From Salvator merianae (lineage: Eukaryota > Chordata > Lepidosauria > Squamata > Teiidae): DNA of 64,000 nt. Both the position numbers and the translations under genes were made by a program. The notes beneath the pieces were generated by a model that saw only the letters and a list, made by a program, of their open reading frames with translations, did no database searches and was not told the origin of the DNA. The stretch covers positions 2,800,165-2,864,164 of the forward strand of contig QVOM02000057.1 in the NCBI GenBank assembly GCA_003586115.2. Reading direction: 5' to 3'. Shown in pieces: positions 43,655 to 55,080 of the stretch (position 1 is the first letter of the stretch; each line of letters opens with the position of its first letter).

Positions 43655-43985
43655 AAAGAGTGGGATAGGGAGCTCATAATGCCACCCTAACCCACTCTAC
43701 TGGTAGACCTCAACATAGAGCTCTACCCACCTGCTACTTATCTTGTCCCAGAATAGTGGACCCTGTGTAGGATATCACACTGCCCCCTTTTCTGGGATTT
43801 AGGCTCCCCATTTTCTTGGCACAACAGGATGGACTTCAAACTTTTGTTCCTGGCCTTCAGAGGCCCCAATTCCAGCTCTGAACCGGTGTGGCCTTTGGAC
43901 CCATCAACAGGAGCCAATGTGGGACAGGCCATTTCAATGCAGACAGACCTTCCCGTGCCAGTGACAACCCATTGCAGTCTGGGAT
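43655..43985 (+). repeat. Dispersed repeat, unknown family, copy 2 of 3
   Basis: Starts GTGGGATAGGGAGCTC and contains CTGGTAGACCT; same family as 13,785 and 47,655. Confidence 0.5.
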
Positions 43986-44721
43986 TGGTTGGATATCCCA
44001 GGACAGGGCTGCCCACTATGTCCCAGGATACATAAGGAAGAAGTAGCAACAACTCCAACATCTTGAAATTGTGTGCAGAGGCCAGAGACTGAACAACAGC
44101 TGCTCTGAAGGTGGAAGACTCTTTTTTTCCCCCCTGTTTTCTGGAATATCTGGTTAATCAGAGGCAGAATACAACTGGAGCATGCAGCAAACATTGAATC
44201 TGCCCACCTAAAAAGCCTTTCAAGAGCACATCGGAGTGATATCTCAAGATAACCTTCTCCTGTTGCATCAGGTCTTCCTGAATAACAACCAAAAAAGTGA
44301 AGGCTTTATTCACACTGCCCTGGGACAGCAACTTGTCTTGTTACAGTCCATGTGTCTAGGCAACTAACAGGTTTCTTCATCAACACATGAGCCTTGAAGG
44401 GTGTAATTACTCCTCAGACATCAGTTTTATCATTCAACCACCTGAAACCTCCCTCTCTATTTGAGAAAGGCACTTGGGGAGTAAGTGAGATATTCAATTA
44501 GCACTTCCACTACACAACAATCTCTTCCCATTTCTACCTCTTTCTTGAAGGAGTTTATTGCAATATATCACTCCTTCCATGCAGAACCAGCTAAGTTCTG
44601 ACAGCCCAGTTCCTACCTGGCCCAGCCAATATGGCTGATGGTCATAAAGACATCTGTGTGGGCGAAGATGAAGAGCTAAAGGGACATGCTACCCACTGTG
44701 GAAAGAAAACAAAACAGTCTG

Positions 44722-44757
44722 TATACATACATACATACATACATACATACATACATA
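44722..44757. repeat. (ACAT)n microsatellite
   Basis: About nine CATA/ACAT units next to a BovB fragment. Confidence 0.9.
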
Positions 44758-44759
44758 GC

Positions 44760-44967
44760 AAGAAGACACGACTCATTGGAAAAAGCCCTGATGCTGGGAA
44801 AGATTGAAGCCAAAAGAAGAAAGGGACAGCAGATGATGAGATGGGTGGATAGTATCATGGAAGCAGCGAACATGAGCTTGGGCAGACTTTGGGAGGTAAT
44901 GGAAGGCAGAAGGATCTGATGTGTTATGGTCCAAGAGTCGGACACAACTGAATGACTGAACAACAAG
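44760..44967 (+). mobile_element. BovB LINE 3' end
   Basis: GCCCTGATGCTGGGAAAGAT, then GATGAGATGGGTGGATAG and GAGTCGGACACAACTGAATG followed by ACTGAACAACAA: the characteristic BovB terminus. The sense-oriented frame is degraded. Confidence 0.88.
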
Positions 44968-44974
44968 AAAATAT

Positions 44975-46425
44975 GGATGAACTACAGCCCCTATCAACCT
45001 TTGCTTATTCCGCAATCTATCTGGACTTGGTATCCAGAGTATGACATGTGATCTTCTTTTGTAAAGCAAGGGCTACATTTTGTGACCCCAGTTTGACCAT
45101 CATCTCCAGATAGAACTAGAAATGCCATCTGTTTCACCTCCAGAGAGAGGCTACCAGTTTCAGTTGGCACACAGAGTGAGAGGGGCCATGTGTTTGCCCC
45201 ATAATAAGCTGAGAGACAGAGAGAGAGATACAGCTGGCCCATATCTTCCAGCATCAGGTTCTACCATAAGCCTCCCACAAAATGACCTGCATCTCCAATC
45301 ATGCAACAGGCTAGTCACTGATGCCTCATGCCTGTTACTCATTGGTTCACCACATACATCCTCTCTTTCACCTTTTGCAATCTGATCTTTGTCAATAATG
45401 TTTGCTCCAGAATGCATCCTGCCTCCTGGAGCACATCCTCTCTTCCAACATCTAAGGACAACACAGGGAAATTCTCTCAGTTGCCCACTCACCATACACA
45501 TTTCTCCCCCTACAAATCCAAGGAGATTTTGTGGCCCTCTGTACACAGATCTATGCCCACAAGAGCCTTCTGAGTCTTCTCCATTTAAGTAGTCATCTCC
45601 TTTTTTTAAAGCTTCGATTTCATATTGCCTCAACAGATCTGGCTCACAGGACAGTGATTCCACTCCACAGTTCCTAGCTTTGGAGCCACAATTTTGTGTG
45701 TGTCACCAAAATGGGTCTCGCTGCCAAACTGGCCCATGGAGGCATGTGTCCTTCCACACAGCTCCCTGGACCAGTTTACTTGCGAGTAGACTGTGGTAGA
45801 CTTTTTTTTAAAAAGGCCTACCACTATGTCACACTAGGCAGCCATTTTGGACCATCTAGTTCTGCCCCAGAGTGTGGAAGAGACAGGCCCGGAAGGGGTC
45901 TAGGTTTTACACTATACCAGGATAACAGTAAGTGCAAAAAGACCCTTGGTTTGAATATTCTGTACCTGTTCAAAGAGAGAAGATGGAACATGTGAGAAAG
46001 ATAGGATATATGGACACTGAAAAGTGAGCATTGGAAAGCAAAGATGTGTCATGGAATCCAGAAATGTGTCACAAAATTGCAGTCTTATCTGAAATTCTAA
46101 GTCATAAAAGAGGCTACAATTAATAGATGTTGGATATATAGAGCCAGGTCACAAGGAGCAACCACCCACAGAACCCCACATCCATCTTTTCTTGTCACTA
46201 GTCACACAAGGTGTGTACAGCAATCCTGCCAGTGATACAAAGACAACATGGTGGAGATCCAGAGGAAAGGCCCTGGTGGCTCGTCACTCCTATGTCAATA
46301 TCATGAGTCAAGCAAAGGTTGCAAATCTCAAGTGCAATAAAATAATGAAATGAAAAATGCAAATGAAAAAGAAACAAAACTGCATAGCTAGATTGTGTCT
46401 CACCACCTGAAAGGTCACGCTAAGA
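44975..46425. other. Intergenic, no gene seen
   Basis: No EDC exon pair recognised. The minus-strand open frame at 45160-45663 shows no family features. Confidence 0.4.
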
Positions 46426-46430
46426 AATAG

Positions 46431-46508
46431 TATATAAAGGGTCCACTGGATGAGAAGTTCTCATTGAACAACAGAGTCAACAACCTTCCAGAGCTCTTGG
46501 TACACCAG
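46431..46508 (+). promoter_or_regulatory. Gene G promoter and non-coding exon 1
   Basis: TATATAAA at 46431-46438. Exon 1 from about 46,463 to 46,508, ending CACCAG before donor GTAAGA at 46509. Confidence 0.75.
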
Positions 46509-46621
46509 GTAAGATTTTCTTTTGATATTATTCATTGTAAGCTTTGTCTTCTCTTCTTTCATCTGCTGTAAAGATGAGGGATGTGTGGTCCATCAGACAA
46601 TGTTGGATTCCATTTCCCATC

Positions 46622-47110
46622 ATAAGAACATAAGAGGAAGCCTTCTGGATTGGGCCATGGCCCATCTAGTCCAGCATCCTGTCTCACATAGTGGCCCACC
46701 AATGGCTTCTGGACATCTCAAGTAGAAGATGAAGGTGAAACCTTTACCTGTTCTTGACTCCCTGCAAATGGCCTTTGGAGGCATCCTGCCTGTCTCTCCA
46801 CCCTGGAGGCAGTAACTAGGTATCCATTTTAGCAGCCATTGATACATCTGTCCTCCATGAATTTGTCTAACCCTTTCTTAAAGCCATCCAGGCTGGTTGC
46901 TGTCACCCCCTCTACTGGTAGTCAGTTACATAGACCGATGCCCTCTGGGTGAAAAAATCCTTCCCCTTGTTGGTCCTACTTCTCCTGCCCATCAGCTTCA
47001 TAGAGTGCCCCCTAGTTCTAGTGTTGTGCGATGGAGAAAAGATTTTTTCTGTATCCACCTTTTCCACAACATGCATGATTTTATATACTTCAATAAGGTC
47101 CCTTCTTGAG
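46622..47110 (-). mobile_element. L2/CR1-type LINE 3' end in the gene G intron
   Basis: Antisense copy: ATTGGGCCATGGCCCATCTA, GTCCAGCATCCTGTC, then the same order of blocks as at 12.4 kb. Confidence 0.65.
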
Positions 47111-47654
47111 AAACCCTACTTTGGGATGTGTGGATTCAACATCAGGAATGGCCAGCTATGTGATTTCTCTTGACAGTCTCAGAGAACCTTCTTGGGGTCC
47201 CCATAACACCAAAGAGAGCAGCATGAGAAACAAAGCTTACCCTAACAGTGACACCATGCTTTCTCTCTCCAAAGAAGTTTTTATGTTTTTTAATCATGTG
47301 ACTTTTAAGTGAACCTTTTCTTTTTAAAAAAAAAAAGAAAGAAAGAAAGAAAACCCACATTGTTTTCATTTACTTATTGATTTATGGCATTTATATATTC
47401 ACTTTCTTCTAAAGATTTCAAAGTTTCCCTCTAGTTTGTTGTGGGGGGTTTGTCCCTCATTACAGTGATGTGAAGTAGGTTAGCCGAGAAGCAGGGACCA
47501 GTTTTGTGGAGTTCCCTGTCAAAGTGGGGAATGTGCATCTAAGGATTCATAAATCCTAGCCTGACCCTCCAGGGGCCTCCCCACTGCCTGGCTGGTCAGG
47601 ATAGAGGACGTGTACCCCTCCTAGTACACTCCACCCACACAAATGGAGCAATAC

Positions 47655-47870
47655 AGTGGGATAGAGTGCCAAAATGGCATCCTATCCCGCTCTACCAGTA
47701 GACCTTGGCCACAAAGTCTGCCAAGGGACTAACACTGTTCTGGGATATCAGGGGGGCATTTCGACAATGCAACAGGAAGTGCTTCTGGAAGTTGCCACAC
47801 AAAAAGGACCCTCTCAGAAACTCCAAAGGCTAGGAACAAAAAGTTCAGAAGGCCCTTAGAACGTACTAGG
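47655..47870 (+). repeat. Dispersed repeat, unknown family, copy 3 of 3
   Basis: Starts GTGGGATAGAGTGCC and contains CCAGTAGACCT. Confidence 0.5.
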
Positions 47871-48226
47871 TCAAGCCTGGCCCAGCTTGGCCCAGACTAC
47901 CTAGTGCAGGATAGTGTGGCATGGATAGCCTGTACCATGTGAAAATGGCTCTGGACAAGGATGGCTCAAACGACGACCTTCCAAGTATTGCTGGACTACA
48001 GCTTCCATTAGAGCCAGAATGGTTGGGTCTTATGGCACTTGTCCTTTAGAAAAATTCGGAGAACCAAAGTGGAGCCACCCCGTTTATGAGGATAACCTTG
48101 GACGACTCCAAGTAGTCAACAGTTAGCTTTAGGGTTTGACGTGTGAGATACAAATCAACCCCATCTCCTAATGAAACCTAATTGCTTCTCCACTTTCCTC
48201 CAGGTTTGCTTAGCCTCCTGTGAAAG

Positions 48227-48460
48227 ATGTGTTCCCGTCAGGACAAAGACCAATGCTACAAGCAGGAGAAGGAAGAACGTTCCTGCTGTGGTCGCCGGCG
48301 GTCTACAAGTGAGGATAAGCCCTCCTGCTGTCTCAGGAGACAACCCAGTAGTGGTTGCCACCACCATCATGATTCATCCAGCTGTTCCTCCGGATGCCAC
48401 GGGAAGCAGCAGCAGCAGCAGCAGCAAGTCTTCCAAGCACCATGCCAGAAGTTCAAATAA
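48227..48460 (+). CDS. Gene G: Cys/His/Gln EDC protein, 77 aa
   Basis: Exon 2 starts at 48,204 after acceptor TTTCCTCCAG; the ATG is 23 bases later. The N-terminal third is highly charged (MCSRQDKDQCYKQEKEERS), then CCGRRR, a Ser/Arg segment with SCC, a His run (GCHHHHDSSSC, about residues 43-53), seven Gln in a row near residues 61-67, and the end QAPCQKFK. The Gln run and C-terminal Lys fit a transglutaminase substrate; the Cys and His recall the Cys-His EDC proteins of sauropsids. Both are inference. The Gln tract is CAG-encoded and could vary in length. An overlapping frame at 48171-48479 is a shadow. Exon 1 is at about 46.5 kb and the polyadenylation signal at 48680-48685. Confidence 0.8.
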   Translation: MCSRQDKDQCYKQEKEERSCCGRRRSTSEDKPSCCLRRQPSSGCHHHHDSSSCSSGCHGKQQQQQQQVFQAPCQKFK

Positions 48461-48679
48461 GAGCAAGAAGAATCCCTAGGGGGCGACTCTACATCGGAAG
48501 CAAGTGATACCCTTTCATCATGGTGCCCCCTCTATTTAAGGAAATCTATGTATCTTCTCAGGCCTCCTGCTGCAAATCCCAAATTTCGTTCGATGTTTTC
48601 TCCGGAGGAATCTTGATGACCTCTCCATTTTTCTACTTCTCCATGGCCGCCCTTTGCATTCCATATACGAATCCATAAT

Positions 48680-48685
48680 AATAAA
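48680..48685 (+). terminator. Polyadenylation signal of gene G
   Basis: AATAAA 220 bases after the stop. Confidence 0.75.
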
Positions 48686-48814
48686 CAAATAACCAACAGC
48701 TGAATGGCATATTTTCATTTATTTGTTTCTTTGGCATTTGGCTGAAGCATCTTTCATTAGCTTTTCTTCTTCCCAAAGGACCCCACCCTCACTCTAAGTT
48801 GATATAGTATATTA

Positions 48815-49200
48815 AATTTATTTATTTTTATTTATTTAAGAATTTATATCCCGCCCTTCACCAAAAGGTCCCAGTCACAATCATAAAAAGATAAAATAAA
48901 TAATCTTAAAACATATTTAAAATAGAGTCTCCCTCCTTCCCTCCCTTACTAGCAGGATAACACTCAGAGGATGCTACACATCAAAGATCTGGGTGAAGAG
49001 GTATGTTTTAACCACATGCCAAAACCATATAATGTAGGTGCCTGGAGCACCTCCAGAGGGAAGGTGTTCCAGAGTCTGGGGGCCACCACAAAAAAGCCCC
49101 TTTTGAATGCCCCTGCCCTTTGCCCCTCCGGGAGAGAAGAAACTACAAGCCCCCCTCCTTGAGGTCTCAATACTCAAACAGGTCTACATGGAAGAAGGCG
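48815..49200 (-). mobile_element. LINE fragment, reverse transcriptase C-terminus and 3' end
   Basis: The minus-strand frame reads FFVVAPRLWNTFPLEVLQAP, matching the APRLWNSLP ... LAPTL block near the end of many non-LTR reverse transcriptases. The 3' end carries TTTATATCCCGCCC on plus. Confidence 0.65.
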
Positions 49201-49623
49201 CTGCTTCAGATGGAGAGAGAGGGGATCCTAGCTTATAATGAGGGCTCCATCTCACTCTTTTTGCCAGGGAGCCATTCTACCCTAGTTAGGTTCCTGCAAT
49301 TATAATTTTCAATGTGCCTCCTCCGTCCTGTGTGTAACACCACATCAGTTCTCCATATGAGGACACGGCGATCTGCTCATAACTAGTAATACCAGTCACT
49401 ATATCTCTCAGACTGAGCCAAGGGAAGAGAGCACGACGCTCCTTCTCCACCTCCAGAACAGGCTTTTTGACTAACTGGTCTTGTCAGCTTGCAATTAGAT
49501 AGCAAGTTAGGTTTCTTTGGCAGGAAATTTTGCAATCTGAACCACCTAGGCGTTCACAGCAACCAGTGTGACTGGTGGAAGTCAAGGAAGCTGCCAATAA
49601 CATGTCTTGCTTTCCCAGGGAAA

Positions 49624-49822
49624 NNNNNNNNNNNNNNNNNNNNNNNNNNNNNNNNNNNNNNNNNNNNNNNNNNNNNNNNNNNNNNNNNNNNNNNNNNNNN
49701 NNNNNNNNNNNNNNNNNNNNNNNNNNNNNNNNNNNNNNNNNNNNNNNNNNNNNNNNNNNNNNNNNNNNNNNNNNNNNNNNNNNNNNNNNNNNNNNNNNNN
49801 NNNNNNNNNNNNNNNNNNNNNN
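49624..49822. other. Assembly gap (199 N)
   Basis: A run of N. Frames reported across it are meaningless. Confidence 1.
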
Positions 49823-50530
49823 CTTGCAGATATACAATATTTGCCTCGTTAATTTAGTGCATGTATCTCCCCTATTAATGAAACTGAAGAAACATATCAA
49901 AGAAATCCCCATATAGTTTCTCCTTCTGGTATTGACAAGAAAAGACCCTTCTTATCTTTAGCAAGTTAGTAGTAATTTTGTGTGCCTAGGGACAATGATC
50001 ATATTTCACTACTCACAGATTTTTTTTTTATTATTATTGTTGTTGTTGTTGTGAGTTTTGTGTATTCACAAGGGAACACTTGTGACATTTCTTTGTTACA
50101 TGTGACCCACCATGGTGGTCAATTGGCCACAATCTGAGTACTGGAATCTGGTTTTTCCAGGCTTTATATAGGAGGAGGGGTCCTTTGGGGGAGATATGAT
50201 TTCCAGACCCCTTGCTATTTGCAAAAAATCACCTCTGTGCCATTGTGGCAGAAGAAATCCCTCATAAATTGCAAGGAACAAATGAGTATCCAAAGGTAAT
50301 TTTCAAAATGGCCACTAGAAGTCAGTACAGTGAGAATGTAGAAAGACAACTGAGGTTGCATCCACATTGGGTGCAAGGTTGCTCCTGAGCTGCTCTAAGC
50401 ATGGGAAACAGAAAGGAAACAAGCCCTAGAGGATTCCTTGGCCATCTCTGTACCATGATGGAGATCCCAAGTGTAGACTGAAGGAGTTAGGAAAGGAACA
50501 CCCATAACACAGGATTTGCTTGCACATAGG
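49823..50530. other. Intergenic, no gene seen
   Basis: No gene or named repeat; contains a short ATT/GTT run near 50,030. Confidence 0.4.
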
Positions 50531-50701
50531 TAACATTTAATGCTTTCACAAATGTATCCAAGCAGGAATATGAAAGTTTTTCTAGCTGAAAGATGTGCTG
50601 AGCTGTGATCTGGAGGAGACAATAACCAAGACTGGTTTGAAAGAAGACGAAGAGTGCTTATAGCCTTCTGGCATGGTGGCCATCACTGCTTTCGAAGTCA
50701 T

Positions 50702-51001
50702 CTATTTCATCTTCTGCTGAGATCCACCGCCGTGACATCCACCACTACTATGGCATCCACCACTACTATGGCATCCACCACCTCTGTGGCATCCACCACC
50801 ACTATGGCTTCCACCACAGCAGCCTCCACTGCTCTGGCTTTGCTGAGAAGAGCCTCCATGACAACCTCCACCACTTCTACCACAGCATCCTCCACTCCTC
50901 TGACTTTGCTGAGAGGAAGACCCTCCTCTACAGCATCCTCCGCCACTGTGGCCACCACCACAGCAGCAACAGCTGCTTCCTCTCTGTTGTTGCTGACTCA
51001 T
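50702..51001 (-). CDS. Gene H: loricrin-like Gly/Ser/Cys/His/Gln EDC protein, 99 aa
   Basis: Starts MSQQQQRGSSCCCCGGGHSG and ends GGGSQQKMK. The body is made of GGCC/GGCH blocks separated by SSQQSQ linkers (about residues 28-35 and 51-58). The last third is a run of GGCH-(R/S)-(G/S)GGCH units. Gln at both ends with a Lys near the C-terminus is the usual layout of transglutaminase-linked envelope proteins such as loricrin; the Gly/Ser/Cys body is also loricrin-like, though it is much shorter and His-rich. The ATG is 14 bases after acceptor TTTCTTCAAG (exon 2 from 51,015). Exon 1 is 3.1 kb away at 54.1 kb. The only nearby polyadenylation signal is the variant ATTAAA at 50536-50541. Orthology is not established. 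Confidence 0.82.
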   Translation of the reverse strand: MSQQQQRGSSCCCCGGGHSGGGCCRGGSSSQQSQRSGGCCGRSGGGCHGGSSQQSQSSGGCCGGSHSGGGCHRGGGCHSSGGCHSSGGCHGGGSQQKMK

Positions 51002-52122
51002 CTTTTCTTGGATCCCTTGAAGAAACAAGGAGAAAAACAGAGAGAGATCAGCATCACTTTGTGGTTGAGAAGTCACAGAGTATGCTTTTGCAACAGAGAT
51101 GGGGAATCTGGTGGCCTCCAGAAGTCATTGGGATGCAACTCATGTCATTCTCCCTAAGCATTAACCTGCTGAGATGTTGAGAAATGATGAGAAATTAAGC
51201 CTCCAATCCCTAAATTTATCCAAGAGGGATCAGACCAGCAGTATAATGTCAGAGGAGAAAACCCAAAGCAACATTATCCAGATATGGTTGGGCTGGAACT
51301 GTTGGAACTGGTAGGAGTTGGAGTCCAGCAGTATCAAGCAAAAGCTTAGGAAGTCATGGACGTTAGGTGGAATCTAGCACCTATCTTCTCTGATCATGCC
51401 CTTGGCTATTGTTTTTCTTTGTTTCCATAACAAAATTGAAGGCATTGAAACAAGGTTAAGCTGAGACACCATATGTTGATTTAATCTCTCATAAGACTGG
51501 TTTCAGTCTTGGTGTGTTGAAGAACCAGAGTTTTTATCAACCACGATAATATCAGACAGTAGTTGCTCATCTCGCGTTCTCCAGATATTTCCAGTTGCAA
51601 CTTTTATCAGCCTGAGCCAGCATGGACTTGGTGGTGATTGTGGTTGAAATTTGTGGCCCAAAATATCTGGAAGGTGCTGGGCTGGTGGAGACTGCCCTTT
51701 GGGGACCTGTATGTTGAAATGGAGAAAGCAGGATGCCTACACATAAAATGTCAGTATGGCAGATGAAGTAGGAGTCGAAGGAGCAGGCCCCTCCTTGGAG
51801 GAAGGGTGATGCCAATACTTGCTGGTCCTCCACCCTAAGAATGCAGCTGTCAGATGTCTGAGTGCCTAAACAAGTCACACACGTTCCTCACCAGTTCATC
51901 CTCATCAGGAGGTCTGGATAAGCTGGCATGATCTTCAGCCAAGATGCCTCGTATGTAAGGCAGTATTTGGTACCCTGCGTGGAGGGGCTGCTCAAAATGG
52001 CACCTCTGTGCTCCAAAAGGGAGGCGTAGAGGGCACCTTTTTGGGGGGCAGGGCAAGGCACCTTCTCTATCTCCCCAGAGAGGAGTCACCTCCAAAAGTA
52101 ATTAGAGACCTGCAGTTTGTTT

Positions 52123-52125
<3 letters not shown>

Positions 52126-52171
<46 letters not shown>

Positions 52172-52174
52172 TGG
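52126..52174. repeat. (CT)n(GT)n microsatellite
   Basis: A compound dinucleotide run directly left of the large inverted-repeat element. Confidence 0.9.
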
Positions 52175-52202
52175 ATGGATTGATGAATAGACGTATGTAT
52201 TA

Positions 52203-53422
52203 GGGATGTGCACGAAATTTCGAAGCAACGAAATTTCGTACGAATTTCGTTGCTTCGCAACATTTGCATCGAATGTGAAGTGCCCTCCCTATCGCGAAAG
52301 CGAATAGCGAAAGTCACGGCGATTTTCGTCAATTTTCGTGACCTTCGCTACTCACCGCGAACGGCTATTTTTCGTCCTTTTTCGCTGCGAAAACTCCGAA
52401 GCAACGAAGCTCGGTAGCTTCGTAGCCTCAAGTCTCTGCCTCTAGAGGTGGAAATTGTAATGCATCACATTAGGGAAGACGGTATTTTTTTAACTCTTCG
52501 CCTGCCTCGCAGCGATCGCACCGCATGAGGATGAGAAACTCAGACGGCTTGGAGTTAATAAAACTTCTTTGATGGTGTTATATAGTTCTTCGTTTTGAAA
52601 CAGAGGGCAAGACGTGGTGTCATTTCACTGCTGCTCGGAAGTAGGGAGGGAGGGCAAGACGAGGCAACATTTCGCTGCTACTCGGAAGTAAGAAGGGAGG
52701 GCAAGACGAGGCGTCATTTCGCTGCTACTCGGAAGTAAGAAGGGAGGGCAAGACGAGGCGTCATTTCGCTGCTGCTCGGAAGTAGGGAGTTATTTCATCC
52801 TGCGGCTGCCGCCAGTCTTCTAAATTACGCGCTGAGCTGAAGGCAATTGCTTCGTGCGTCGCTGACTAAGCCTGCCTGCCTCGTAGGCGAGGTAATAATT
52901 TCTGTGCCCCAAACGATCGGCACGGACGGCAGACAGCGACGAGTCGCGCCGAAAAGTTAAAGGGACAGAAATTAGCGCGCATGCGCGCACAGACATGAGC
53001 GTCGAAAAGGCATCGAAAATGACAAAAAATCAAAGCGAAAAAAATTCCTTCGCTTCCTTTCGCTTGCTTTCGAGCTGCAGTGAGGAACCCAAAACGTACC
53101 TTCGTTGCTTTGAATCCTGCTACAAACCGGCCGCCGGTAAAAAGTAAGCTCCGTGCAATTTTTACTTTTAACGAAGCAACTCCTTAAATTAGCAACGTGG
53201 ACGGTCAAATATAGAAGGGAGAGGGCAGGGGGATATGCGGCATTTGTTTTTCGCTACTTATTTCATTGATTTTCCACTTCCGGTTTTCGAAAATTTACAA
53301 AAATTTTCGCTGCGAAAACGAAAATCGCCATTTTCGCGACTTCCGTTTTCGTGCGAAAACGAAGCTACGAAGTTTCGATGCATTGCGAAACAAACAGAGA
53401 AAATTCATTTCGTGCACATCCC
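52203..53422. mobile_element. Large non-autonomous inverted-repeat DNA element (1.2 kb) in the gene H intron
   Basis: The termini are a 16-base perfect inverted repeat, GGGATGTGCACGAAAT, flanked by TA on both sides. The subterminal parts are dense in TTTCG/CGAAA words that fold on each other. The interior has no transposase frame but holds a 47-bp tandem repeat (52,605-52,790). It is strikingly CpG-rich relative to its surroundings. Confidence 0.8.
52605..52792. repeat. 47-bp tandem repeat, 4 copies, inside the element
   Basis: Units start at 52605, 52652, 52699 and 52746, each beginning GGGCAAGACG and containing GCTCGGAAGTA or a close variant. Confidence 0.9.
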
Positions 53423-54096
53423 TAGTTTGACATGACCTGAAAACACCAGTTTTCCAGCTTATGCACTTCTTTAATAAAAACCCCATGATCCTCCAAGCAA
53501 ACACCTGCTGCATCATTTCCAGACACTATCCGATGCTCAAAGCGAATATATAGAGGCATATAGAAGCATCCAGCAGTACATCAGGAGAGCACTTCCAAGA
53601 ATGATGTATCAGGGTGGGCACTGCCTGGCATGTCCTGCCATGGCTATAGACACTCAGCCCTAATTAACCAAAGGCATGCCATGTCCATGCCTGTTTACCT
53701 AATCCCTCTTCTTGTGACCTTCTGGAGTCCATCACAAAGCTTACTCAACTGAAAGACCCCTATGAGTTGCAAAAGATGTGCTCTGAAAGCACAAGGCTAC
53801 CAAAGATTCAATTAGGGCAACTCCAATAACAGAGACAAGATCATGAGAAAGAACTTCCTTGGCAAATCTGGCAAAATAGCAGGTGAGAATGGATTAACTA
53901 TCCATCCAAGAATAAATCAGTTTCCCCTGTATCCCATTGGAAGTTCACAAGCACTGTGACACAGACCCTTTCTCCTTTGACACTAAAATACCTCTGGAAG
54001 CAGATTTGGAAGACTTTTTAAGGATATTTGCAAAGAAACTTTCAGATCTGGTCATTCTACCAACAGTCAAGGTCAAAGTGAGGTCCTCTTACTCAC

Positions 54097-54177
54097 CCTT
54101 TCAATCACCGAGAAGATATTAAGAAGGCAGATGCTACCGAATGAATGAGGACCGTCTGAAAAACGAACCTTTTTATA
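54097..54177 (-). promoter_or_regulatory. Gene H promoter and non-coding exon 1
   Basis: Reading minus: TATAAAA at 54171-54177, exon 1 from about 54,145 to 54,097 before donor GTGAGT (54091-54096). The pairing with the exon 2 acceptor at 51,016 is inferred from order. The A/B/C promoter element is not obvious. Confidence 0.65.
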
Positions 54178-54753
54178 CCATTCTTCCATATTACATTCCA
54201 CAATTCAGAGGCATTCCAAAAACTGTTCATTGGTTAGTGACGCACCCAAGACATCACCAGGGCATAACGCCCCATGATCTGCTCTTATTGGTTTTGACTC
54301 ATTCGTGCACAAGATATTCATCTTCTGTTATGCAGAAAAGGACACCCTGCTTCTATACGAACCTTTAGAAACTCAGCACCATGTCACTTCTGCCTTTGCT
54401 TTGTGGGTGACATGGAATCTTCCACAAGGTATTTGGCATTCCATTTGTATGCTTGGTTTTAATGACTAAACCTTACATTCTTTTCAATTTTAAGGTCTTT
54501 TCTGGAAGCCTTCCTTTCCAGACATCCATCAAATGACACAGCATAGCCTGGTCTATGTGACCTGGGCTACTACTAGAATGGCCCAGGCAGGCATGCTAAG
54601 GGGCAAACATCTCCATGGGGTGGTTTAACTGGAGGATCATTTTTGTTGGCACACAAAATGGCACCATGGAAATGAGTCCTCCCAGAGCTCTGAAACTCAC
54701 ATATGCTTTGAAGCGGCATGGGGTCTCTCCAAGAACAGACTGTTTGAGTAACT

Positions 54754-55080
54754 AGGGATGTACACGAATGAAATTCATGTGTTTGTTTCACCATCAAAGC
54801 AAAAACCCGTTTGTTCATTTTGTAGTCGAACCATTTAATCAAAAAGCTGGTCCTTCGCATTCATTTCTGCAAGGAAAAATACAAGCCCTTGTCATAGGCA
54901 AACACAGAGTGAAACATGAATATTTATTGAATTGTTCATTTTCACAAACGAGAGACTGGTTCAGTTCGGACTAAGTTTTGGTGATGCGAAAAACTGCATT
55001 GTCATTTCGATGCGAATATGCACACGTGTAAAATATTCAATCAAATTTGCAAACGCGAAATGAATCTTGCACAAATCTAG
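54754..55080. mobile_element. Inverted-repeat DNA element related to the 52.2 kb element
   Basis: Left end CTAGGGATGTACACGAATG, right end GAATCTTGCACAAATCTAG (imperfect). The interior has GTTTGTTCATTTTG-type words. A partial related stretch follows at about 55,640-55,905. Confidence 0.55.

Noticed and set aside
49484..49916. Frames spanning 49,484-49,916
   Set aside because: They run through the 199-base N gap.
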